Assembly: GCA_963602445.1 (NCBI GenBank)
Contig: CAVCIY010000025.1
Location: 1 to 14,602 of the forward strand
Direction of reading: 5' to 3'
Origin: Alangreenwoodia sp963602445
Lineage (GTDB): Bacteria > Bacillota > Clostridia > Peptostreptococcales > Anaerovoracaceae
Length of the DNA stretch: 14,602 nt
The notes under the pieces are model-generated. The model had not been told where the DNA came from. It saw only the letters and a list, made by a program, of their open reading frames with translations, and made no database searches. A program made the translations under genes and the position numbers. The first letter of the stretch is position 1. The number at the start of each line of letters is the position of its first letter. Shown here piece by piece: positions 1-4,869 of this stretch.

Positions 1-24
1 TGAAGTACAAGGCGAGACGAGAGC

Positions 25-60
25 GCTGACGAAACTGCTGACGAGATCACTGACGAATGA
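25..60. repeat. 12-bp tandem repeat, 3 degenerate units
   Basis: Three 12-bp units lie back to back at 25-36, 37-48 and 49-60, sharing the core CTGACGA. The frame ending at the TGA at 58-60 would encode an Asp/Glu-rich tail, but it is closed by a TGA at 1-3, so it cannot be shown to belong to an upstream gene. A second open frame reaches a stop at 65-67 and could be the end of a gene outside the window. I treat the stretch as an intergenic repeat like others here. Nothing else is recognisable at 1-79. Confidence 0.55.
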
Positions 61-79
61 GCCTTGATACAGCTTTGAA

Positions 80-108
80 TTGACATGCAAACTTTCGAAG
101 TGTAAAAT
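80..108 (+). promoter_or_regulatory. sigma-A promoter for the HTH-like gene
   Basis: TTGACA at 80-85 is followed by a 17-bp spacer and TAAAAT at 103-108, preceded by TG. This is close to the vegetative consensus. Transcription would start near 115, giving a leader of about 110 nt that contains the rest of the 24-bp repeat array. The -10 hexamer lies inside the first repeat unit. Confidence 0.7.
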
Positions 109-186
109 TTAAGCAGACTAGAAGTGTAAAATTTAAGCATATTCGAAATGCAGAATTTAAGTAGATTCGAAATGTGGAATTTAACC
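97..186. repeat. 24-bp tandem repeat, about 3.8 units
   Basis: The units start at 97, 121, 145 and 169. Their common core is GAAGTGTAAAATTTAAG, degrading to GAAATGCAGAATTTAAG and GAAATGTGGAATTTAA. The first two are nearly identical and the later two carry substitutions. The first unit supplies the -10 box of the promoter at 80-108. The others follow it in the presumed leader and lack a -35 at the right distance. Confidence 0.85.
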
Positions 187-206
187 GGAAAGGAAGGGGG
201 AAGCGT

Positions 207-222
207 ATTTTCCTGCGAAAAT
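207..222 (+). promoter_or_regulatory. small hairpin between Shine-Dalgarno and start codon
   Basis: ATTTTC at 207-212 pairs with GAAAAT at 217-222 around the loop CTGC. The only good ribosome binding site, AGGAAGGGGG at 191-200, is 23 nt from the ATG at 224, too far for normal use. Folding this hairpin would bring the two closer together. The pairing is seen in the sequence; its role is inferred. Confidence 0.35.
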
Positions 223-223
223 T

Positions 224-427
224 ATGAACAAACAAAAATTTGCGGAGGTTGTTCTCACGAACAACGATACATATAATACACTGGCCAGCGCAATCGGACT
301 AGCGGAATCGTCGCTTCAAAATAAGGTCCTCGGAAGACTCGGCGGAAAATTCAATGAGTCTGAGATTGAGGCCATTGCAAAGAGATATTCGCTTACTGAT
401 GCACAGGTTAAGGAAATATTTGACTAG
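224..427 (+). CDS. Small helix-turn-helix-like protein, function unknown
   Basis: This 67-residue protein has no signal peptide and no membrane segment. Residues 18-33 (TLASAIGLAESSLQNK) look like the first helix, turn and recognition helix of a small XRE-like or DUF739-like DNA-binding domain. Such domains are common in phage and chromosomal mini-regulators. Residues 44-66 (NESEIEAIAKRYSLTDAQVKEIF) would be the closing helices. I make this assignment by eye from the pattern and cannot name a family with certainty. No other in-frame start exists near the purine-rich SD at 191-200, so the ATG at 224 is used although the spacing is 23 nt. The gene has its own strong promoter at 80-108 and is followed by a long hairpin at 479-537, so it is probably monocistronic. 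Its target is unknown; its own palindromic surroundings or the neighbouring ATPase gene are possible. Confidence 0.75.
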   Translation: MNKQKFAEVVLTNNDTYNTLASAIGLAESSLQNKVLGRLGGKFNESEIEAIAKRYSLTDAQVKEIFD

Positions 428-478
428 ATTTTCAGGTAAATATTGAACCGGATTGAAAAAATCAAATAAAAATTCAGG

Positions 479-537
479 CGAAGCAGACAGCCCTCGACAT
501 GACCTATGACCGGTCGTGTTGAAGGTTGTGTGCTTCG
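479..537 (+). terminator. Long imperfect hairpin, possible terminator
   Basis: The left arm at 479-504 and the right arm at 512-537 form a 26-bp stem around a 7-nt loop. Of five non-Watson-Crick positions, three are G-U wobbles, so the stem would be stable as RNA. Only a short T run follows (GTTTAAGTTT), so termination may be weak. It sits 50 nt after the stop of the HTH-like gene. It could instead be a processing site or the relic of a small mobile palindrome. Confidence 0.5.
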
Positions 538-540
538 TTT

Positions 541-603
541 AAGTTTCCGGGACTATATCTAGAATTGCTGCGCCGAGTTGATTTTGCAAGTTATAACTTA
601 TAA
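541..603 (+). pseudogene. Relic of a second DUF4143-ATPase gene
   Basis: Bases 554-577 match 1614-1637 of the downstream ATPase gene in 23 of 24 positions. The one difference (CTA for CTC, Leu) is synonymous in the frame of the intact gene. In that frame the relic reads LYLELLRR, then VDFASYNL, then TAA. The intact protein has VYLELLRRGY and, a little later, EIDFVCDK. So the relic resembles the C-terminal end of a paralogue with an internal deletion. The exact duplicate is seen directly; that it comes from a decayed paralogue is inferred. A chance local duplication from the neighbouring gene is the alternative. Confidence 0.5.
588..599. promoter_or_regulatory. 12-bp perfect palindrome upstream of ATPase promoter
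   Basis: AAGTTATAACTT is its own reverse complement. It lies 20 bp upstream of the -35 box at 620-625, a reasonable place for an operator. The HTH-like protein encoded at 224-427 is a possible ligand, but nothing in the sequence links the two. Chance occurrence in AT-rich DNA is possible. Confidence 0.3.
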
Positions 604-619
604 ATTTAATATTATTTCA

Positions 620-648
620 TTGAATTTCATTTGTAAGTGTGTTATGCT
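620..648 (+). promoter_or_regulatory. sigma-A promoter for the ATPase gene
   Basis: TTGAAT at 620-625, a 17-bp spacer and TATGCT at 643-648, with an extended -10 TG at 640-641. The start site would be near 655, only about 25 nt ahead of the ATG at 680, so the leader is short. Confidence 0.65.
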
Positions 649-679
649 GTGGTCAAACATGCGAAAGGAGGCTTAGATT

Positions 680-1894
680 ATGATTAAACGCGAGCTGTAT
701 ATGAGTCGTATTCGTCCGTTCATCGGATCGGATCTGATCAAGGTCATGACAGGTATTCGCCGTTGCGGGAAATCGGTCATGCTGGAACTGATCAAGCAGG
801 AGCTTACAGAGTCAGGCGTCAGTCCGACACAGTTTATTTCCATTAACTTTGAAGACATGAAATATTCTTATCTGCAAAATGCGCAGGCTTTGTACGGCGA
901 GATTACAAAGAGAGCCGCAGAAACAGAGGGAAAAGTTTATCTGTTCTTTGATGAAATACAGGAGGTTAAGGACTGGGAAAAATGCATAAACTCTTTCCGT
1001 GTTTCACTGGACTGTGACATTTATATCACCGGCTCAAATGCAAAGCTGCTGTCCGGCGAACTTGCAACTTATTTGGCTGGGCGGTATGTGGAATTTGTAA
1101 TCTATCCGTTTTCGTTCGGAGAGTTCATTGAGTTGTATCGTTCGGTTGTTCCGGAAGAATCTGTCCGGCAGTGTTTCCAAAAGTATCTGCTTGTCGGAGG
1201 TATGCCTTATCTTGCGAACCTTCGATATGCAGATGCTCCGTCTAAGCAGTACCTTCACGATTTATTTAATTCGGTCCAACTTAAGGATATCGTGAAGCGG
1301 AACAAGGTTCGCGATATCGACTTGCTGGAACGGATTGTTGCTTATGTAATTGCCAACGTCGGAACGACATTTTCTGCGACATCACTTGCGAAATTTCTGA
1401 AAAATGAGCAGCGCACCGTTGCTCCGGAAACGATTCTGAATTATATCAAATACTGTTGCGAGGCATACTTATTCTATCAGGTGAAGCGTGAAGATTTGCA
1501 CGGCAAACATATACTCGCTTCCAACGAGAAGTATTATATCGTCGATCACGGTATTCGCGAGGCTATTTTTGGCGGAAATACTCGGGACATCAATCTTATT
1601 TTGGAGAATATCGTATATCTCGAATTGCTGCGCCGAGGATATAGTGTGACTGTTGGCAGAACAGGCAATAGGGAAATAGATTTTGTATGTGACAAACGCG
1701 GTGAAAAACTGTATGTTCAGGTCACTTATCTGTTGGCTTCTGAAGAAACGGTTAATCGTGAATTTGGCGCATATGATAACATACGTGACAATTTTCCGAA
1801 GTATGTTGTCTCCCTCGATGAGCTTGATATGAGCCGAAACGGTATCAAGCACCGGAATATCCGTGATTTTCTGTTGGCTGAGGAATGGAACTGA
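680..1894 (+). CDS. AAA-type ATPase with DUF4143 C-terminal domain
   Basis: This 404-residue protein has the architecture of the DUF4143 ATPases, a family widespread and often multicopy in anaerobic bacteria and without a settled cellular role. The N-terminal AAA domain has a Walker A, GIRRCGKS, at residues 25-32, and a Walker B, VYLFFDE, at 86-92. It also has a sensor-like ITGSNA at 116-121 and the family motif LAGRY at 132-136. The C-terminal half (about 200-360) is DUF4143. Near its end, REIDFVCDKRGEKLYVQV resembles the E-D-hydrophobic-V core of a restriction-endonuclease-like fold. No membrane segment is visible. AAAGGAGG at 664-671 lies 8 nt before the ATG, so the start is firm. The gene has its own promoter at 620-648, and ychF has a separate one, so it is probably a single-gene unit. 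A relic of a paralogue lies just upstream. The family is clear; the function is not. Confidence 0.9.
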   Translation: MIKRELYMSRIRPFIGSDLIKVMTGIRRCGKSVMLELIKQELTESGVSPTQFISINFEDMKYSYLQNAQALYGEITKRAAETEGKVYLFFDEIQEVKDWEKCINSFRVSLDCDIYITGSNAKLLSGELATYLAGRYVEFVIYPFSFGEFIELYRSVVPEESVRQCFQKYLLVGGMPYLANLRYADAPSKQYLHDLFNSVQLKDIVKRNKVRDIDLLERIVAYVIANVGTTFSATSLAKFLKNEQRTVAPETILNYIKYCCEAYLFYQVKREDLHGKHILASNEKYYIVDHGIREAIFGGNTRDINLILENIVYLELLRRGYSVTVGRTGNREIDFVCDKRGEKLYVQVTYLLASEETVNREFGAYDNIRDNFPKYVVSLDELDMSRNGIKHRNIRDFLLAEEWN

Positions 1895-1918
1895 CGGAAA
1901 GATTATTTGTGAAACGGC

Positions 1919-1947
1919 TTGAGAGAAAAGAGTTTATCTGTTATAGT
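1919..1947 (+). promoter_or_regulatory. sigma-A promoter for ychF
   Basis: TTGAGA at 1919-1924, a 17-bp spacer and TATAGT at 1942-1947, with an extended -10 TG at 1939-1940. It begins 25 nt after the ATPase stop codon. The predicted leader is about 160 nt and carries inverted repeats at 2033-2055 (GTGCAT / ATGCAC) and 2074-2087. I see no clear terminator between the ATPase gene and this promoter. Confidence 0.65.
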
Positions 1948-2073
1948 TGTTTTGTTGCGGTATGCGTTTTTTTGCCGGTAGAGAGCGCGCAAGGGAAAAA
2001 TCGTATAAGTGAAACAATGTATAGGAGAAAGAGTGCATAGGGAAAAATAATGCACGTCCGGATCACGGAAATC

Positions 2074-2087
2074 CTTGATAAATCAAG
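2074..2087 (+). promoter_or_regulatory. Inverted repeat just upstream of the ychF ribosome site
   Basis: CTTGAT AA ATCAAG is a perfect inverted repeat. It ends 8 nt before the Shine-Dalgarno AAGGAG at 2095-2100 and is followed by a short T run. It could be a weak hairpin affecting ychF leader RNA, or a protein-binding palindrome. No function can be assigned. Confidence 0.3.
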
Positions 2088-2112
2088 ACTTTTTAAGGAG
2101 ATGTAAAGATAT

Positions 2113-3204
2113 ATGAAATTAGGTATCGTAGGCCTTCCAAATGTAGGGAAGAGTACACTTTTTAATGCCATTACAAAAGCAGGCGCGCAGGCTGCAAATT
2201 ATCCGTTTTGCACTATTGAGCCGAATGTCGGTGTGGTTACGGTTCCCGATGAAAGACTCAAGGTACTGACAGATATATACAATGCAAAGAAAACCATTTA
2301 TACAACTATAGAATTTTACGATATCGCAGGTCTTGTGAAGGGCGCGTCTAAAGGCGAAGGCCTCGGAAACAAGTTCCTCGGCCACATCAGAGAGGTCGCT
2401 GCCATTATTCACGTGGTAAGATGCTTTGAGGATTCGAATGTAGTTCATGTAGACGGAAAAATCGATCCGCTTTCAGATATCGAAACTATAAATACAGAGC
2501 TTATCCTTGCGGATATGGAAGCCGTGGAAAAGGCGATCACACGGACTCAGAAGAATCTTAAGGGTGACAAAAGCCTTCAAAAGGAGCTCGATATTCTGGA
2601 TAAGATAGCTGCTACGCTGGCAGAGGGACTGTCCGCGCGTACGCTTGAATTTGAGGGTGAAGAGGAAGATTTCGTAAAATCACTCAATCTTCTGTCATAC
2701 AAACCTATTATCTACGTGGCAAATGTCTCAGAAGATGACGCTGCTTCGGAAGACAACAAATACGTGGCACAGGTACGCGAATTTGCAAAGAGCGAAGGCT
2801 CTGAAGTTATAATGGTTTCCGCTCAGCTCGAATCAGAAATCGCTGAGCTTGACGATGAAGAAAGAGCCGCATTTCTTGAAGAGATGGGTATCAAAGAATC
2901 AGGACTTGACAAGCTTGTGAAGGCTTCATATTCTCTTCTCGACCTTATGTCATATCTCACTGCGGGAGAACCTGAAGTAAGAGCGTGGACAATCAAGAGA
3001 GGGACAAAGGCTCCGCAGGCTGCGGGAAAGATTCATACAGACTTCGAACGCGGATTTATAAGAGCAGAAGTTATTTCTTACGATCAGCTCGTAGAGTGCG
3101 GCGGAAATCTCGGTCAGGCGAGAGAAAAAGGATTGCTTCGCTCTGAGGGAAAAGATTATATTATGCAAGAGGGCGATGTGGTGCACTTCTTGTTTAATGT
3201 ATAA
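2113..3204 (+). CDS. ychF: Redox/ribosome-associated ATPase YchF (OLA1 family)
   Basis: YchF is an Obg-related P-loop NTPase that prefers ATP, binds ribosomes and affects stress responses. The 363 residues equal the family's normal length. The sequence starts with GLPNVGKST (G1, residues 7-15), then ANYPFCTIEPN (29-38, G2 region). G3 is DIAGLVKGASKGEGLGNKFL (70-89). The G4 position reads NVSE (204-207) in place of the NKxD of true GTPases; this is the change tied to ATP use in this family. Residues about 100-200 hold the helical coiled-coil insert, and 285-363 the TGS domain (RAWTIKRGTKAPQAAGKIH is diagnostic). AAGGAG at 2095-2100 supports the ATG, with a long 12-nt spacing. The gene has its own promoter at 1919-1947. 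The thiT leader starts about 30 nt after the stop with no terminator between, so some read-through into thiT is likely. Confidence 0.97.
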   Translation: MKLGIVGLPNVGKSTLFNAITKAGAQAANYPFCTIEPNVGVVTVPDERLKVLTDIYNAKKTIYTTIEFYDIAGLVKGASKGEGLGNKFLGHIREVAAIIHVVRCFEDSNVVHVDGKIDPLSDIETINTELILADMEAVEKAITRTQKNLKGDKSLQKELDILDKIAATLAEGLSARTLEFEGEEEDFVKSLNLLSYKPIIYVANVSEDDAASEDNKYVAQVREFAKSEGSEVIMVSAQLESEIAELDDEERAAFLEEMGIKESGLDKLVKASYSLLDLMSYLTAGEPEVRAWTIKRGTKAPQAAGKIHTDFERGFIRAEVISYDQLVECGGNLGQAREKGLLRSEGKDYIMQEGDVVHFLFNV

Positions 3205-3268
3205 ATTATTTAATTTAATATTTAATTTAACGCTAGGGGAGCCGTTAGGCTGAGAGTATGATGTCAGG

Positions 3269-3328
3269 AAAATGGCTATAGTTCGGAAAAGTGACTATAG
3301 CCAAAATGACTATCCAAAATGACTGAAC
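3269..3328 (+). repeat. Repeat expansion inside the TPP riboswitch
   Basis: Four related units with the core AAAA-(T/G)-(T)G-(A/G)CTAT or AAAATGACT lie at 3269-3286, 3287-3302, 3303-3315 and 3316-3328. Within them GGCTATAGT at 3274-3282 and ACTATAGCC at 3294-3302 form a 9-bp perfect hairpin. The array fills the variable region between CTGAGA and the 3' strand of P2, which is known to tolerate length changes. Confidence 0.75.
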
Positions 3329-3392
3329 ATCGTTGACCCTCAAAACTTGATCCGGGTAATACCGTCGAAAGGAAGCCAACCAAAAGAGTTCC

Positions 3393-3421
3393 CCTCCTTA
3401 TCGAAAAAGGAGGATTTTTTT
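3393..3421 (+). terminator. Riboswitch terminator that also hides the thiT ribosome site
   Basis: CCTCCTT at 3393-3399 pairs with AAGGAGG at 3407-3413 around a 7-nt loop, followed by T7 at 3415-3421. AAGGAGG is also the Shine-Dalgarno for the thiT ATG at 3422, with 8 nt spacing. One hairpin can therefore stop transcription and, in transcripts that read through, block ribosome access. Confidence 0.85.
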
Positions 3422-4147
3422 ATGTTCAATAAGGAAAATCAGACGCAAAAGATTCAAACAAATGCAAACGAGGCCGTGAAAAGTCAGGCGGACGAAAGCA
3501 AGGCGAGAGAAAGTCGGACGAGAGAAAGCCGGACAGACGAAAACGAAGCGATGAAAAGTCAGGCGGACGAAAGCAAGGCGGGAGAAAGTCAAATTAAAGG
3601 AAAGCAAAAGAAAAAAGCGGACATTCAGAAGCTCGCTGTTTGTGCAATGCTGGTTGCGCTCGGCACGGTTGCTTCATTTATCAAGCTTTTCTCGTTTCCG
3701 TTCGGAGGATCGATCACACTTTTCAGCATGCTCTTCATATGCCTCGCGGGATATTTCTACGGTCCGATTACCGGAGTCGTGACTGCAGTCGTATATGGTC
3801 TTTTACAATTTGCCATCGAGCCGTATGTTCTTTTTCCGCTGCAGGTCGTAGTTGACTACGTGCTGGCATTTGGTGTGATGGGGCTTTCGGGCCTTGCCCG
3901 CGAAAAGAAGCACGGACTGATAAAGGGATATATAATCGCAATAATGGGAAGATATTTCTTTGCAGTGCTGTCGGGATGGCTTTTCTTCGGAGAATATGCG
4001 TGGGAAGGCTGGAATCCGCTGCCGTATTCGCTTGCTTACAATGCGGCATATATATTTGCCGAGGCAGCTGTGACATTGATAATACTCTTTATTCCGGCAG
4101 TTTCAGGACTCTTTGAGCGCACGAAAAAATCATTGAACAAATATTGA
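3422..4147 (+). CDS. thiT: Thiamine transporter ThiT (ECF S-component)
   Basis: ThiT is the thiamine-binding membrane subunit of an energy-coupling-factor importer. It works with the shared EcfA/EcfA'/EcfT module, which is not in this window. The 241-residue protein has a hydrophilic N-terminus (1-65) and about six membrane segments from residue 70 on. Family landmarks are GGSITLFSMLFICLAGYFYG (95-114), YGLLQ (125-129) and the thiamine-site region QVVVDYVLAFGVMGLSGL (141-158). Conserved aromatics near W187, W194 and W197 also fit. ThiT is normally about 180-200 residues; here some 60 extra residues rich in E, K, S and R precede the first membrane helix. They are encoded by repeats at 3477-3590. 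An ATG could be read from 3347, but that lies within the riboswitch aptamer. AAGGAGG at 3407-3413 sets the start at 3422. The TPP riboswitch upstream supports the substrate assignment. Confidence 0.95.
   Translation: MFNKENQTQKIQTNANEAVKSQADESKARESRTRESRTDENEAMKSQADESKAGESQIKGKQKKKADIQKLAVCAMLVALGTVASFIKLFSFPFGGSITLFSMLFICLAGYFYGPITGVVTAVVYGLLQFAIEPYVLFPLQVVVDYVLAFGVMGLSGLAREKKHGLIKGYIIAIMGRYFFAVLSGWLFFGEYAWEGWNPLPYSLAYNAAYIFAEAAVTLIILFIPAVSGLFERTKKSLNKY
3477..3590 (+). repeat. In-frame repeats encoding the ThiT N-terminal extension
   Basis: A 39-bp segment at 3477-3515 recurs at 3552-3590 with one mismatch (A/G), offset by 75 bp, a multiple of three. Between them are shorter copies of the GAGAAAG-(T/C)C-GGAC motif. 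The product is a string of KSQADESKA and RESRT peptides, highly charged and without hydrophobic residues. Confidence 0.85.
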
Positions 4148-4163
4148 CTCTTGTTGAAAATCC

Positions 4164-4220
4164 GCAGCAGTAATCGCCGAAAAAACCTGCAGCAGTAATC
4201 GCCGGAAAATTCTTCAGCAG
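4164..4220. repeat. 25-bp tandem repeat after thiT
   Basis: Two full units at 4164-4188 and 4189-4213 share GCAGCAGTAATCGCCG, and a third, partial unit begins at 4214 with TCAGCAG. The array starts 16 bp after the thiT stop codon and is probably in its 3' untranslated region. Confidence 0.8.
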
Positions 4221-4225
4221 AGTAA

Positions 4226-4339
4226 ATGTTCACGTCTGTTGATTGAGGATGAGATGTTCACGTCTGATGATTGAGGACGAGATGTTCACATCTGATGATT
4301 GAGGACGAGATGTTCGTATCTGCTGATTGCTTAGAAGAG
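4226..4339. repeat. 28-bp tandem repeat, 4 units
   Basis: The units start at 4226, 4254, 4282 and 4310, with the core ATGTTCACGTCTG followed by TGATTGAGGA. The first three differ at a few sites and the fourth is more degraded. There are no spacers, so it is not a CRISPR array. It follows the 25-bp array directly. The rest of the gap (4340-4440) is AT-rich with no gene I can support. Confidence 0.85.
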
Positions 4340-4442
4340 AACATTACTTTTAGGCATTGAACCATTTTTAAAGCATATAAACATATAAATCATATAACAT
4401 AATTTAAGTATATAAAGATATACACACAATATATATATAAAA

Positions 4443-4497
4443 ATACACACATGAAAAAAAGACTTTGATATTCAAAGTCTTTTTTTCATGTGTGTAT
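4443..4497. terminator. Bidirectional intrinsic terminator between thiT and tRNA-Glu
   Basis: A 26-bp perfect inverted repeat (4443-4468 and 4472-4497) with a TAT loop. The inner stem GACTTTGA/TCAAAGTC is flanked by seven A on the left and seven T on the right, so both strands read a stem followed by a U tract. It can end thiT transcripts from the left and tRNA-Glu transcripts from the right. Confidence 0.9.
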
Positions 4498-4509
4498 AAA
4501 AAAGTGAGT

Positions 4510-4585
4510 TGGTATCCCGTAGGGGAGTCGAACCCCTGTTGCCACCGTGAGAGGGTGGAGTCTTAGACCACTTGACCAACGGGAC
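4510..4585 (-). tRNA. tRNA-Glu (anticodon CUC)
   Basis: Read on the minus strand, 76 nt fold as a cloverleaf. The acceptor stem GTCCCGT pairs with ACGGGAT (first pair G-U), with discriminator A and an encoded CCA at the 3' end (4510-4512). The anticodon stem CCACC/GGTGG closes the loop CTCTCAC, so the anticodon is CUC (4549-4551), reading GAG. The T arm is AGGGG, TTCGACT, CCCCT. The gene faces thiT and is transcribed away from the cell-wall cluster. CUC is the less common Glu isoacceptor in low-GC Firmicutes, which usually rely on UUC; another Glu tRNA presumably lies elsewhere. Confidence 0.97.
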
Positions 4586-4602
4586 GCAATTAGTACCTTT
4601 CA

Positions 4603-4631
4603 AGTATATATAAAAATTTTATTCTTGTCAA
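4603..4631 (-). promoter_or_regulatory. Promoter of tRNA-Glu
   Basis: On the minus strand TTGACA (4626-4631) is followed by a 17-bp spacer and TATACT (4603-4608), nearly perfect consensus. Transcription would start near 4596, about 11 nt before the tRNA 5' end. Confidence 0.85.
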
Positions 4632-4812
4632 TTAAAAATTTCATATAAATTTCTTGTGTGGAGTGCGCAGCATGCTGAAATTTCCGTCAGTTATTTCCGC
4701 AATGCCGCGCCATTATCCTGAAAATCATTGAAAAACATGGCTTTGCGGAGAATTTGCCGCAGCATATACGCAGTTTATGCATGAAATGTTACAATTATTT
4801 TGCAGAAAAAGG

Positions 4813-4841
4813 TTGATATATGAGAGCAAAAAGAGTAAAAT
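4813..4841 (+). promoter_or_regulatory. Promoter at the head of the cell-wall cluster
   Basis: TTGATA at 4813-4818, a 17-bp spacer and TAAAAT at 4836-4841. The start site would be near 4848. It is the best promoter found between the divergent tRNA promoter and rsmH and would drive the unknown ORF at 4870, rsmH and ftsL. The gap 4632-4812 holds nothing else I can support beyond a 10-bp palindrome CAGCATGCTG at 4668-4677. Confidence 0.6.
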
Positions 4842-4869
4842 AAATAACACAAATGAGGGAGTCTTGTGC

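Larger units (their letters stand above)
3232..3421 (+). promoter_or_regulatory. TPP riboswitch (THI element) with expression platform
   Basis: The aptamer core is recognisable. AGGG at 3235-3238 pairs with CCCT at 3337-3340 (P2). AGCC at 3240-3243 pairs with GGCT at 3248-3251 (P3), followed by the invariant CTGAGA at 3250-3255. The 3' half (3344-3374) carries the TGATC, GGTAATACC and CGAAAGGA signature, with P5 as CGG/CCG (3353-3355, 3362-3364). The stretch between CTGAGA and P2 is unusually long and repetitive. P1 is short. The expression platform is the hairpin at 3393-3413 before T7. AGGGGAGC at 3235-3242 can pair with GTTCCCCT at 3388-3395, including one G-U pair, which would break both the aptamer and the terminator stem. 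That predicts thiT off with TPP bound and on without it. TAATAT at 3216-3221 could be a -10 box, but no good -35 matches it. Confidence 0.92.

Noticed and set aside
1..67. End of an upstream protein gene
   Set aside because: Two frames end at 60 and 67, but one has a stop at 1-3 and the other is too short to judge; the repeats fit intergenic DNA equally well.
428..679. Insertion-sequence remnant around the long inverted repeat
   Set aside because: No transposase codons, target-site duplication or matching end was found; the only coding trace is the DUF4143 fragment.
3347..3421. Upstream ATG extending thiT by 25 codons
   Set aside because: These codons lie in the TPP aptamer and terminator; the ribosome site AAGGAGG fits only the ATG at 3422.
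4226..4339. 28-bp repeats resembling a CRISPR array
   Set aside because: The units are contiguous with no spacers and decay along the array; no cas genes are nearby.
4777..4869. Longer start for the ORF ahead of rsmH
   Set aside because: It begins upstream of the promoter at 4813-4841 and has no ribosome site; the ATG at 4870 has both.
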